NCBI GenBank assembly: GCA_022376465.1
Contig: JACDTU010000003.1
Span: forward strand, 1,550,001 to 1,614,000
DNA length: 64,000 nucleotides
Direction of reading: 5' to 3'
Source: Cubamyces lactineus
Taxonomy: Eukaryota > Basidiomycota > Agaricomycetes > Polyporales > Polyporaceae
Shown: positions 22,201-32,427 of the stretch, one piece after another
Layout: each line of letters starts with the position of its first letter
How positions within the stretch are numbered: the first letter of the stretch is position 1
Notes under the pieces: model-generated
Told to the model about the DNA's origin: nothing
The model's database searches: none
What the model saw: only the letters and a program-made list of their open reading frames with translations
Made by a program: the position numbers and the translations under genes

Positions 22201-25200
22201 TGTTATTGACGGCATCCGCCCGGTTAAACGTTTGTGCGTTCATATACACCTGTAACTGTCTCGACTGAATCACCTGTTCCTTCGCTGCAGATACGTTGTT
22301 TTTCCAGAACTCTGTAGACTGACGTTGTATCCTCCATTCTAGGGTGTCGTCCTGTCCCATATTATGGTTCGTGAGATGGATTTCGCCGTATCCAATACGC
22401 GTAAGCAGCCGCTTCATCTCTTCGATCTCCGTGACTCGTCTGTTATGCTCTATGTTAATATATCGACTGCTATCTTCTAGGAGATCGAGCAAGTCTTTCT
22501 CAGTATGTATCAGATCCATAAATTCGGGCAAGGCCTCCTCCGCTACCTCTCTGCGAATAGGTACTGTACCTTCATTCATCTCTGGGTCGACTACAAACTT
22601 ACCGCTGCGTAGCTGAGCAGAATAGTCGTCTCTGGCGTCCGTGCACTCGTACAGTACGTTCATGTTATTCATTACCTGCACGTACTCTTCAGGGAATTGT
22701 GTCGCTTCAAAAGCAGAGCTCCAACTACCGTGGTCTTTCAACAGATCCTGACCCTTCCGCCAGCCTCGAGGCGCGAACATGGTAAGCATCGCAGCACAAT
22801 AGAATTCCCTGTCCCCGCGATCTCTGCGTGGCAAGTTTCCGCCTGCGAAAGTCAATATAGGCTTTGTCGACGTCGTAAGTAGTACCACAGCATGCGTCTG
22901 ACTAAGAGGATGTCCTTCTTGTAACCGATACACATTGTTTCTCTTGACGTCAACTTTTGGGTCTGTATCATCCGGCTCGTCTTCGCTATCATCTGAGTGA
23001 TCCGGCTCGTCTACATCCAACCCCTCTTCGGGTGAGTCATCTTTCCGTCTCGTGTTTTTCAATTTGATCACAATCACGCTGCGAAGGTATTCATAAAGAC
23101 TCCATTCCTCGAGCTCACTCGGACGGTAAACGTAATCTTGAACTTTGGTTATACCTATGACTGACTTTTCATGTTTTGACAGAATAACGTCTTCGTCGCG
23201 TTCAACGCTTTCTAGCATTGTAGAATCAACGTCGCGGAGGGTCTGCTTGACGTACGAGTACCAGAAGAAGATCTTAAAGTGACAATTGGTGTAATGATCC
23301 GGGTATCCCAGGAGATAACTACACACTGCAGGTGCACCAATTTCCCGTAACGCACTCAGCGAATTGACGATCTTAACCATAAGCCGTTTCGCTGCCTCTG
23401 CCCTGTCTAAACTGCCTATGATTTCTGATTTCTTATCAAGAACCGCCTTCACAGCTTCGAATATCTGGTACGTCTTCAATGGCGTCTTTGTGACATAATC
23501 TGTAACATACGCTACTACAGCGCGAACTTGCGTACCAGACAGCAAACAAGTAACATCGGTATTACATCGCATCAGGTACGATAGGACGATATTATACGTA
23601 TTAATCCAAGGTTCGAGCTTCCTGAATCGTATAGCACCGGTATCAGATTCGACTATGGTATCAGAACGTGTTTCCCTCGGGAACCTTGCTTTGCATGATG
23701 GTGGGTTGCCTTTGAGACACCCTTTTCGATGCTTGCGATCATGCCTGTTGGATAGGTACACAATCTCGTCGGTCTCCGCACAAACAGCCTCAAACCACTG
23801 TTCCGCCTCATTACAGTCACGGTTCATGGGAGGTCGTCGAGGAAGGGTCGTTGCAGGATCACGGTACGTACCCTCTATCGCTTCTTGTTCAAAGCTCACG
23901 TGATGGTCTTCCGTGGAATCTGACCGCCTTCGCCGAAGAGTATCGATATGCGTACGAATATCATTTTCTGTGCCCGTCGAATACTGGCCAGTATGACAAC
24001 TCTCGAGCCAACATAACAAGGCATGTTTGAAAGATTCGTCATTCAGTACACGATCACGCAGCTGACGAGGATTTGGACAGTTACATATCCATAATAGCAT
24101 GTGTAAGTGCAATGTAAGTCGGCCCTGTTCTTCAACGGTACCGTAATACGCCTGTGTTTTCCCGAACAACCCATCTCGTTCCATACGGTCACCCACGCGC
24201 AATATCTGTTCGATGAATGTGCGCACCAACAAGTCAAAGAATCGCGCACAACCAACGGGGTTCTTAGAAATGGCCTTAAGATGATCACGATACGACGGTA
24301 TGTCAGGTATGTGTTCAGACAAATCAATGCTTTCGCCGCAGTAATATAAACACAGCGGGTTCTTGAAATCTGCGGGTGCAAATGTGATGAAGAAGATCGG
24401 TATACCGTACGCGATTATCAAGGATTTAATCTCGTCACGTTGGAACCTACGGTGAGCGACAGACCCTGGCACTTTCATTGAAGCGTAGTTGATCAAAGTC
24501 AATAGCTCCAAACATTTACGCTCCTCAGGATCGCAATCACGGGCAAACCCGCCACAGCGACCTGTTTGTATCAATCGTTGTAACGCGTCAATATCAATCG
24601 ACATGATTTTGTCTACTACAGACCGAAAGTTAGAACGCTTCGTCAATAAGTAGCCACCTTGGCTGCTACTACGAATTTGCTCGTGCTTGAAAGCCATGAA
24701 AGGAAAATACCGATCACGTTGGAACCTCCGATCATGGTAAAGAAGCCGACTACGAACCTGATCGCTTAAGCCTACACGACTCTTAATCTTCCCATTGTCG
24801 AATCCACCGAGTCCGTAAGGATATAGCCATGGGAACATACGAGGGTATAACTGAGGATCACCAAAGATAGATGTCGGCTCGGATCGATGACCATACGCCA
24901 GTGCACCACCACCCTCGTCAAAATGTTTGATGGCGGTAGCAATACGCTCATTACGACTCATGCTAATGTACGCGTCCTCCGATAATCCCTGGACACTGAA
25001 CGTGCACGCGTCGCCCACAAGCCCTTGATTGTCTCTGTCGCCACAAGACGGTTGAGATTCCGGAGGGCACTCTTCGACACCATATCGGTATATCACACAG
25101 ACTGGAGGTTCGTCCTCAGGATACTGTTCCAGTAGGTCATACAAAATACCTACATGTTCATAGTCAGGATGGTTTAGTATTAACCACTGCAGAGCGCGCG

Positions 25201-26935
25201 CAACAGCATGGCGCCTGATTATGAATGGTGTGCGTCTAAATTCCTTCGACGTCGGTTTGCACGGTCCCACGAATAACATAGCAAGACAATCCGCAATGTC
25301 TTCGCGAGGAGGAGGCAAGCAATGGTACACCCTTCGGGTAGGCTGCGCGAAAATCACAGCGTTCGCATTCATCTTGAATTGACCAGACATAGTGACTTTC
25401 ACAACGAAACAATTGTGGCGTTCCAAAGCGACGAGTATCCGTTCCATAAAATTCAATTGTCGCAAACATTCAGGGACATCGCCTATCCACAAACCGTTCG
25501 CCAAAGCATGCCTAGGTAACTTATGTCTACGAAGTGATTCGAGACACGTAACACAAACGTACAGGTACTGACCTCGACGACCTGGCTCGTATAATATAGG
25601 GCCATCTACTTCCATGATAGGATCACTGGCGTGCGTACGCTCTTTTCGAGTTACCCCTTCTCCGGCTCTACAAAGTACTGATGTATCAATGCTAGACATC
25701 TCAACGGTATGAAGTTGCTTCAACGCGATACTCCTGGCACACACCCCGCACGGGCCTTCAGCTAAGTTAGACGGACTTATAGCCTCACACCAACCATCGA
25801 CGAAACTCATGAGAGCACTCTTATCATGAACCACAGGTGGAAAAGACGGACGCGACTCGGTTTCAACAGCGTTATCATGTTCATGCATACGAGCTTTGTC
25901 TGCATATGACTCGTCAAGAAATATATATACAGCGTTACCACACTCACCACATAAATGCGACAACAGTCTATTCATTAGGGCGGTTCGATCGTCACCTTTG
26001 GACGAATATATATGATGAAAGGTCAGAATATCCCAAGGAAGATGGTTCGGGAATAATGATGCGAGGTATGGTAAGGGAATACGAAAAGCAACAGCCGTAC
26101 TCCTTGAACGTATCACGTCGGCCAACTTACTATCTGTAGATATACCATAGAACGTTAACGTACGTTCCGGATGGGCAGAGAATGGCTGATTGACCGCTTC
26201 AAAATTCGCCAACCATTCGGAACTCACGACGACAGAGTCCGTAGAACCGTGATATGTATCCACAGCGGTAGCCTCATCCATGCTAAACGCACACCACACG
26301 TTCATGCAAGCTACCGAGCACTGATGATCTAATAACAGTTCCATGATACCGGATACACTTCTGCGCGAGCGAGGCACATGAACTGCATGGTGATGAGCTA
26401 ACTGTAACAGATGCTGGAACGGAAGTGTATTCAACAGAAAACGCATCGGCAGATCCACCACAACGGCGTTCATTGATCGTAGCTCTTCGATGGACGATGT
26501 ATCCACAAACCGCAGAAACTTCAGCGCGACATCCCGATGCAAGCGAGACACATCACCGTATACCACACGATAGTTGGCCACTTGACCGACTTTAAAGACG
26601 GGCTGACGTTTCGACGGGCCACCACCGACTGCATACGATCGAATACATTCGGAACGATCACGCAGATACCACAAAATGTCAATATACCTCAATTCCACAT
26701 ATGACCACATCCACCGCACACATATAATCACGAACGCTACAGCGAAGACAGGATCTATAGTGAGCATTTGTGGAGTACTGAGGACCATGCGCCTAGCAAG
26801 AGCCAATAGGATATAAGCTGTATTCCCGAACTTTCGCGGCGCCGGCCGCGCACACATGCCTATATGTACAGTTCTTATATAAGCAATAACTATATAGTTT
26901 ATACGCGTACCCGAGAAGACCGAGATTCCCATCAA
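19280..26935 (-). CDS. Helitron Rep/helicase with C-terminal USP-like protease domain
   Basis: A single uninterrupted 2,551-codon frame. Regions in order: an N-terminal part with CxxC pairs (CGVCARS near 400) like that of fungal Helitron proteins; a Helitron Rep domain with the HUH metal motif HLH at 943-945 (GRLTLHLHMLLWI) and two candidate catalytic tyrosines in YVTDYVTK, 1143 and 1147; and a PIF1-type superfamily 1 helicase with Walker A GMAGTGKS around 1669, Walker B FLDEIS (DE at 1744-1745) and GDFAQLAP. After about 2270 comes a cysteine-protease-like module: NYSCAYD (Cys 2288), CxxC pairs (CSVCD, CPHCG) as in USP zinc fingers, and a His box GANHFVCRY (His 2499) followed by VWYHDGM. Rep nicks and rolls, the helicase unwinds. 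The frame looks intact, so the copy may be active; the true start may be one of the internal Met codons. Element ends not found. Confidence 0.9.
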   Translation of the reverse strand: MMGISVFSGTRINYIVIAYIRTVHIGMCARPAPRKFGNTAYILLALARRMVLSTPQMLTIDPVFAVAFVIICVRWMWSYVELRYIDILWYLRDRSECIRSYAVGGGPSKRQPVFKVGQVANYRVVYGDVSRLHRDVALKFLRFVDTSSIEELRSMNAVVVDLPMRFLLNTLPFQHLLQLAHHHAVHVPRSRRSVSGIMELLLDHQCSVACMNVWCAFSMDEATAVDTYHGSTDSVVVSSEWLANFEAVNQPFSAHPERTLTFYGISTDSKLADVIRSRSTAVAFRIPLPYLASLFPNHLPWDILTFHHIYSSKGDDRTALMNRLLSHLCGECGNAVYIFLDESYADKARMHEHDNAVETESRPSFPPVVHDKSALMSFVDGWCEAISPSNLAEGPCGVCARSIALKQLHTVEMSSIDTSVLCRAGEGVTRKERTHASDPIMEVDGPILYEPGRRGQYLYVCVTCLESLRRHKLPRHALANGLWIGDVPECLRQLNFMERILVALERHNCFVVKVTMSGQFKMNANAVIFAQPTRRVYHCLPPPREDIADCLAMLFVGPCKPTSKEFRRTPFIIRRHAVARALQWLILNHPDYEHVGILYDLLEQYPEDEPPVCVIYRYGVEECPPESQPSCGDRDNQGLVGDACTFSVQGLSEDAYISMSRNERIATAIKHFDEGGGALAYGHRSEPTSIFGDPQLYPRMFPWLYPYGLGGFDNGKIKSRVGLSDQVRSRLLYHDRRFQRDRYFPFMAFKHEQIRSSSQGGYLLTKRSNFRSVVDKIMSIDIDALQRLIQTGRCGGFARDCDPEERKCLELLTLINYASMKVPGSVAHRRFQRDEIKSLIIAYGIPIFFITFAPADFKNPLCLYYCGESIDLSEHIPDIPSYRDHLKAISKNPVGCARFFDLLVRTFIEQILRVGDRMERDGLFGKTQAYYGTVEEQGRLTLHLHMLLWICNCPNPRQLRDRVLNDESFKHALLCWLESCHTGQYSTGTENDIRTHIDTLRRRRSDSTEDHHVSFEQEAIEGTYRDPATTLPRRPPMNRDCNEAEQWFEAVCAETDEIVYLSNRHDRKHRKGCLKGNPPSCKARFPRETRSDTIVESDTGAIRFRKLEPWINTYNIVLSYLMRCNTDVTCLLSGTQVRAVVAYVTDYVTKTPLKTYQIFEAVKAVLDKKSEIIGSLDRAEAAKRLMVKIVNSLSALREIGAPAVCSYLLGYPDHYTNCHFKIFFWYSYVKQTLRDVDSTMLESVERDEDVILSKHEKSVIGITKVQDYVYRPSELEEWSLYEYLRSVIVIKLKNTRRKDDSPEEGLDVDEPDHSDDSEDEPDDTDPKVDVKRNNVYRLQEGHPLSQTHAVVLLTTSTKPILTFAGGNLPRRDRGDREFYCAAMLTMFAPRGWRKGQDLLKDHGSWSSAFEATQFPEEYVQVMNNMNVLYECTDARDDYSAQLRSGKFVVDPEMNEGTVPIRREVAEEALPEFMDLIHTEKDLLDLLEDSSRYINIEHNRRVTEIEEMKRLLTRIGYGEIHLTNHNMGQDDTLEWRIQRQSTEFWKNNVSAAKEQVIQSRQLQVYMNAQTFNRADAVNNNSFASGVGVQMTDSYVDAVYVVTKHDLESSESVAIDRPLQDSSIAILTSVLEEFSLNREQERAFLMIAYKVHRQDPGQLKMYIGGMAGTGKSRVLKTLISFMERRGESRRLYVMAPTGSAACLVDGSTYHSALSLGRNFDVLKGMDSDRLSKLRDTFRDVDLVFLDEISMVSCLSFYVISSTLSAAFDKPTESFGGRHIVVAGDFAQLAPPGVGSMPLYSDNVEQYSPNLSLKGQMNALGQALWRQFTTVVILRQNMRQRGMSVEDQRFRLALTNLRYKACTDDDRALLRSRVISFDAHSTCSLPVLTNISVITARNSHRDAINELGVEAFARLHGRELVSFYSIDRWCSDKGTGSVRQNQRDYEQSINPVRTNNSITDGMRNMLWCLPPCLTDHHAGILRLCRGMPVILKVNEATELCATNGAEALVYDWHSTSSEDGKQVLETLFVKLVNPPKSVTLPGLPDNVIPLNRAKVRIKCIVPTWEKPLYIDREQVTVLPNFAMTDFASQGRTRSINVCHLKYCRSSQSLYTCLSRSSSLSNTYIIDGFDDSKMVGGLHAPLKREFRELEILDDISTLAYDGRLPNTISLSYRSEAIRTYIAWKGERYVPPLVHPALDWSHEGLSANTARLPTIGVNLPVKHPSNARSGKPRTNKRKRKAYDVIESTNVTPGDKSAPSQFKKRRVEGCLTSRSSSVNTSLLGFIWDSHNYSCAYDALFTIILNAYIDGPIVQMANDPLMNEIYHALMRAMNDIALNGVDLEVRRDSIRDYLYHQAPNLFPRHGLVLTAVSDIVEYIFRPSQSFGRVVNTCSVCDVVIEVSRSLNSPLWVLTRRTDESSGSGSQAVIEDILARVLVSDGQTTCPHCGTGTNRYVDFDHAPPFLFVELQPTFSSQMVTCGRLVWPVRGVHRQWRLCGVIFLGANHFVCRYIDISGRVWYHDGMSNGRWCTRETNDNTSMNVFSANNRRASHLVYVLC

Positions 26936-27402
26936 GATGTCCAGCTCAACGTTTTACGTAAACGACTCCGACTCACTGAGAATGATAACCGATTCCTCCA
27001 AGTGGAATCGGAACCAGCACTACCACTTTGGTGCCCACAGTCCTGCACCCCGATCGTTACGCATTTGACACATTGGTTTTTTGACGAATCAATCAGACGC
27101 AGTCGCCCATCGTGGGTCACTTCCCAACCTCATCCTGTGCGCATACCTTTCGGTACTGCGAAAGTCTGATAGACGAGCGAGAGCGTCCCACGGGGACACA
27201 ATCCCTCCGTCTGCTGCGAGAGAACCTTGTCCAACTCAAATTCGTCTGCGTTTAGCAATTGCACCCTCTGCAGACGATCGCTTGTCGCCAAAGTCTCACC
27301 ACAATGCCAGTGGCGTAGTGTCCTGCCGCAGCTTTACGAGAGGCCCGAGTTTGTGACCTGGCCGCGCATGGTACTATACGCCACATAAGGACGCCTACGG
27401 CA
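26936..27402. other. Helitron 5' flank, no gene
   Basis: 467 bp upstream (in Helitron orientation) of the Rep/helicase ORF and downstream of the M28 peptidase stop. The Helitron 5' terminus, which should begin with TC on the minus strand, is expected here or beyond, but no unambiguous end is visible. Nothing else recognised. Confidence 0.45.
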
Positions 27403-30400
27403 TCAATGCATCATCTTCTGCGCTAATGTGTCCAACAGTGACGCGAGGCGTGCTGCTTCTCTTTCCGCGAGGGTGACGTTCTGTTCGATGGTGAGCGCCT
27501 CCGTGAGCGTCGGCAGCGTCGTCGCACCATAGCCTGCAATATTCCCAAACTGTAGCTCAGCGAAACCTTGCTTCCTGGGAGAAGACCGCCTCGACGGTAG
27601 AGCACGCACCTAGCCATTTTCCCGGGGCGACCCCGAGATGCTTGTACCACTCGCGTCCCTCCAGACCCTCCTCTGAGATGAAGCCGCGCTCGAACCCTAT
27701 GAGCTTCGCGTTGGCGCTTTGGACGCGCCGTACGGCTTTCGCAAGTTCATGCCGGTTCCAGTGATCGAGCACGCCATCGACCCAGGCGTGGAGGCCGCAA
27801 GCTTCAGGCTCGCGTTGTGGCAGCTTACGCAGGATCTCGTTCAAGGCCCTCTCTGCCTCTACCTTCTCGTCATCCAGTGCACTGCTAGCTGCTTGGAGGC
27901 GAGTCACGGAGGTACAGAGTTGCGAGAGATCAACGTCGAAACCGAGTGAAGCTGCTGTAGCCTCCACACTAAACAATTGAGCTGACTGTGAGTTAATGAA
28001 GACATGCGAGGCAAGTTTCGATCGCTCACCCGTCCAAGTACTTCCCAAGCTCCAGCGAGTAATGTGTCGTGTTCAACGGCAAGATCGTCGAGTCGAGCAA
28101 CCTGAGCAGAACCAGTCCAAGATGCTGGGCCACCGCGACCTATAATACGCGTCAGATCGATCCTCCTAGCAATTTGTCGCTACGGCGCGTGCATGTACAT
28201 GGAGACTCACGTGCTTCTTGAAGTCAGGATCGGCATACTTCTCCTTCCAAGTCTCGGTGTCGTATATCGAGTGGTAGTGATATGCTGCATCCGTGGGTGA
28301 CAAGTTGAAGCTCTCGTCCATACTGGCAACCTGCACGTAGAGGTCAATAGTCGACATCTTCAGTAGCCTATTTAGGATGAAGTGATACGTACACCGAGCC
28401 TCTGGAGGAAAGGCGTGAAGTCGCTACCGGAGCCCAGAGGCGCGATACCGACGCCATCGCCTCCAACCTCTTTCAATTTTGCTCTGTACGCCGCGAGCAG
28501 GTCGTCGTCCCCCGGTCCATGGAAAGGCCCAATATCAAGCCTCGCATCCCACAGCGTCTTCCCCGAACTCGTCGGATGGGCAATGTCCAGCGCAGCGTCG
28601 CGGATGAGGTGTGCTAGGGACGGTGATCCAGTCGGTAGCCAAGGGGATCCACCGGCTGAGCCATCTGTGTTACCGCATCGCATGTCCATTAGTGAGCTTC
28701 GAGTTACACAAGTCAGGCGGGATATGATACCGATGTTGATGTATGCAACGACGTTCCCAGCAATCCAGTCAGGGAAGTCCTCCACCCATTCTGTGCTGCC
28801 AATCATTCCATACTGAGATTGCGATATGACTGTTTCAGTGACTTGATACCACGACTGAGCTGGTGTGAAAAGAGAACTTACCTCCTCGGCGTCCCAGCTT
28901 GCCAACACAATATTCCTCAACGGCTTCCAGCCCTTCCTATACAACGCGCCGAACCCGCGGACGACTTCGTGCAAAGACACGGTGCCCGAGGTGGGGTCTA
29001 CCGCGCCCATCACCCAAGCTATTCGATGCCAGGATTAGAATCCTACAACGCCATGCAGACACAGTGAACCATACCATCCCGATGGTTACCAATGATCACG
29101 GTCTCGTTGTGGATGTGTCCCGGGATGACAGCCATGCTATTCCAGATCGGCATGATCCTATCATACACTGAGATTGGGTGCATTAGCCCAATGCTCCTAA
29201 GTCAACCTTCAGAGCTGAACAAGAGAGAGCGCACCGTGATTCACAAGCCTAACGCTGCGGTTGCTCGCTTTTCCATCGAGCGCGAACGCATCATCGAGGC
29301 CCTTGTCAGAGATCTCGCGCAGCAGCACCTGCGCGTTCGCCCAGGAGATAGGCAAGCTCGGAATCTTCGGGATGTTCTCGCCCTGCGTACGCGTCGCGTT
29401 CGGATAGGCAGGCACACCTGGCGTTGTTGGGTCGCCCGGGTACATCGAAATGTACTGCACGCTTCCGCGCTGTACGGAATGCGGGTTGCGCGCAGGGCCT
29501 GCGGGCCAGTATTCGTACCCATTCTCGACGGTCACTGGGCCGTCGTCGCGCGGGTCGGAATACATGATCACGCCTATCGCGCCGAGCTGTTCTGCTGCTT
29601 GGACCTGTATTCATGAGTTCTCTGTAGGACGGGCCGTGCACGAAGAGCACTCACCTTGAGACCACGGAAATTACCACCATATCGTGCGAGTACAATCTTG
29701 CCAGTGAAGTTGCCTCCAGCAGCAAGGACTTCGTCGTAATCCTCATTTAGGCCGTAGTTCACGTATATGAGCTGTCCCGCGACTTCCCCGTCCGCACTGA
29801 AGCCATGGAACGCTGGTACTGCGTATTTGTGTTTGGCCGCATCTGGATCTCCGGGATCACCGTCCTCCTCCAAGTCCGCCTCCCATAAGGGTGCACCAGC
29901 GCTGTCAAGGATCGAAAGCGAACGCCGCAAAGGAGTGTTCATTAGCGGATAATACGTGTCGATCCATGCATTAGGCGTGCCCAACTTGGCGATGTTCAGA
30001 GTCGCTGCGCGAGATGCCGCAGAGCCAGCCGAAAAGACGGGTGGCTCAGACGGAGGAGGGATACCAAACTCCTGCTGGAAAAGCTCCAGTAGGTCTTTTG
30101 CTGCTTCGAAAGAACCCGCAGAGCCCGCTATGTGCGATCGAGTCGCGTATCGACGTGAAGCTGCTCGTGCGCTCGATGGGTCAGGAATGGATCTAGTCGC
30201 TCTTCCGTCAACGCTTTGTAAATCCAGTTCAGAGCAATTACACACTCACAAGTACAGTTCTTCCACTTCCTTGCGGGACAGCGGGGCACGCGATTGTGCT
30301 AGAAATGATTCAACCGCATACGACGCATCTACTCCCGATGCTACGTGTTCGCGCCAGTTGGTGCCCAGTGCGTACACGGTGTATGCGGCTGCACATGCGA

Positions 30401-30491
30401 CTAAGACCTTCAAAGGGGATTGGCACACCCGTTTCAACGATGGCCCATTGCGGTCCTGTGCTTCCAAGTCCCGTATGCTGGCGTACTTCAT
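27403..30491 (-). CDS. M28 family glutamate-carboxypeptidase-like peptidase (TFR/PSMA-type)
   Basis: Eleven exons: 30491-30250, 30192-29655, 29604-29235, 29167-29075, 29018-28882, 28812-28731, 28664-28393, 28330-28211, 28139-28030, 27968-27610, 27533-27403; 817 aa, all in phase. Type II membrane topology: a hydrophobic segment at about residues 28-45 (VLVACAAAYTVYALG), then a lumenal or extracellular body. A PA domain is followed by the co-catalytic zinc peptidase core with NHRDAW (His), MGAVDPTSG (Asp), SWDAEEYG (Glu pair), YINID (Asp) and YHSIYD (His), so all metal ligands of the GCPII family are present. The C-terminal helical region matches the transferrin-receptor-like dimerisation domain. 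Family members include yeast Vps70 and Tre1/Tre2; substrate not predictable. The start could have an extra upstream exon. Confidence 0.9.
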
Positions 30492-30962
30492 GGCGTGGAC
30501 TGATCTCTACCTACCGTTGGCCCCCGGATGCGGCGTGTTGTGCGGCAGCCTGAGCTTGAAGGTAGAGAGCAAGTATACTCGTGGCTGCGACATCCGGAGT
30601 TGATAGGCTGATGCAGATAGATCCAAAGTTAAACATTGCAAATCAGGTACATCTCGGTGTGCAATGTGGCGTCATCGTCCACATGCTACGAGTCTGCCTG
30701 TAGGAGTACGACCTTGTTGTGATACTGCTTTATCTGACAGAAGCGCAGGAGACATTGGGAAGGATTGAGAAATAGCAGACAGAGCAGACTTGCAAAAGTT
30801 GCAAGAGGAACGCGTGGCGTGTCGTGCTGAAGCTGGTACTGTGGCTGTGCCGATATGGGGAGACCGGGTCAAGGTTCGGACCGGCGCTCTCCAGTCCTCG
30901 GTGATTCCACAACCACTCCTCGTCCTCTGTCCTGCCCTCCTCGGAACCACTCTACCCTGGCC
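30492..30962. promoter_or_regulatory. Divergent intergenic region, M28 peptidase / PEX14
   Basis: 471 bp between two start codons on opposite strands, so it must contain both promoters. Pyrimidine-rich stretches precede the PEX14 start. No specific motif can be assigned. Confidence 0.5.
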
Positions 30963-32427
30963 ATGGCGGACGGCAGTACAAACCCTGACAGCACGCAGGC
31001 TGCTAAAAGCATACACGATCAGGCTACAACTTCACCCCAACCCGAAGCGGCCGCAGAAACTGCACCAGAGCTGCCGCCTCCACAGAGCGAAGGCGTGCAG
31101 CCACCTCCGACGCATACCGCGCCGGCAGACGACCGGTCTGAACTTCTCCAGAGGGCACGCGCGTTCTTGAACTCGCCGCAGCTCAGGCATGAAGACATAT
31201 CTGCGAAGAGACAGTTCCTGGTCGAGAAGGGCTTGAGGGAGGCTGAAATCGAGGGTCTGCTGCACGAAGTGGTACGTCACTTGAGGAGCCTCGCAGTTTG
31301 TGCGCCGTACTCTGAGCTAACAGGCATTTGATCACGACTAGCCTCCACCGCCTCCGCCCCCACTTCCACCACGAACGTACCCTCAACCGCCTCCATCACG
31401 CCTCCCGCACTTACTCCTCAACGTCTTCCGCGCCCTGACATGGATAGCAGGCGGCTCGGCGGCACTGCTGCTCGTATACTTCGTACGCATCCTCTTCCCC
31501 CATTCATGAAGGTTATACCCGCTCACAATTTCATCTAGCGGTTCATATACCCCAAGATTGCGAAGACATACCAAGCCAGACTCTCCCTGCGAGCCCACCG
31601 GAAAGCGCAGCTTGAACGCCTCACGCATTCGCTGGAAGACCTCAAGGAATCGCAACGCTCCACATTCGCCGCTCTACCTCAGCCCGAACAGTACCGCGAG
31701 CCTGCGAAGTACAGGGCATGCCGTACGCTTGATGAACTTGCAGAAGCCAGCAAGGACGAGCAGGACGTTCCACCAAACACTCTCCTCCGGTGTGCCATCC
31801 AGCAGTGCTCCAAGAGCGGGCAGAAGGCGACGTCTGCTGAACTTTTCCGCCTTCTGGAAGAAAAGTTCCCGTGGATCGCAGCAGAGGGTGCTCAGCACGA
31901 GGTTCGTCACTGCACGTCATGCCATCGTCACTTGTTGCTGACTTTAGAGAATATTGCAGGAGGCGCTATGGCGGACACTCACCACCACACCCATATTCCA
32001 GCCCGCACCTCTCCCGCCAGCAGCCACTGCCTCTTCACCAGCAACTACACCACCCGCCCCAAGCCCCGACACAGTATGGACTTACGTCCCGCCCTCTGCA
32101 CCTCCCCCTCCTCCGCTCCTCACTTCTCTCACCAAGCTCTCCTCCGCACTCCCTCCGCGCTCCTCCTCTCCCCCTCAACCCAAGTTCCAGCACACGTTCC
32201 AGGCGCTGTCCGACCTCACAGGCTACATCGCGACGCAGACGTACGCCGCGCCCTTCGGGCTGCGCGCACCCGGCGTCGGGCTCAACGTACCTCTCTCGCC
32301 TGAGGCGGAAGAGGTCCGCCGCGAAATCCGCGCGCTCAAGGGGCTCGTGCTCAACAGGCGGTCGTTCTTGCCGCCCCGCCCGCCGTCTGTCAGCTATGCC
32401 CGACCCGTACAGGCGGGTCCTGCCTGA
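30963..32427 (+). CDS. PEX14: Peroxisomal membrane docking protein Pex14
   Basis: Four exons (30963-31271, 31342-31482, 31539-31901, 31960-32427), 426 aa, introns in phase. Residues 58-103 form the Pex14 N-terminal helical domain that binds the WxxxF motifs of Pex5 (RSELLQRARAFLNSP, then KRQFLVEKGL and EIEGLLHEV). A Pro-rich linker with PPPPPP follows, like the SH3-binding site for Pex13, then a hydrophobic span at about 131-150 and a charged helical region. The C-terminal third is Pro/Ser-rich and of low complexity. Pex14 is the docking and pore component for import of matrix proteins into peroxisomes. The second intron lies immediately after the membrane span. Length and domain order fit fungal Pex14. 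Confidence 0.9.
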
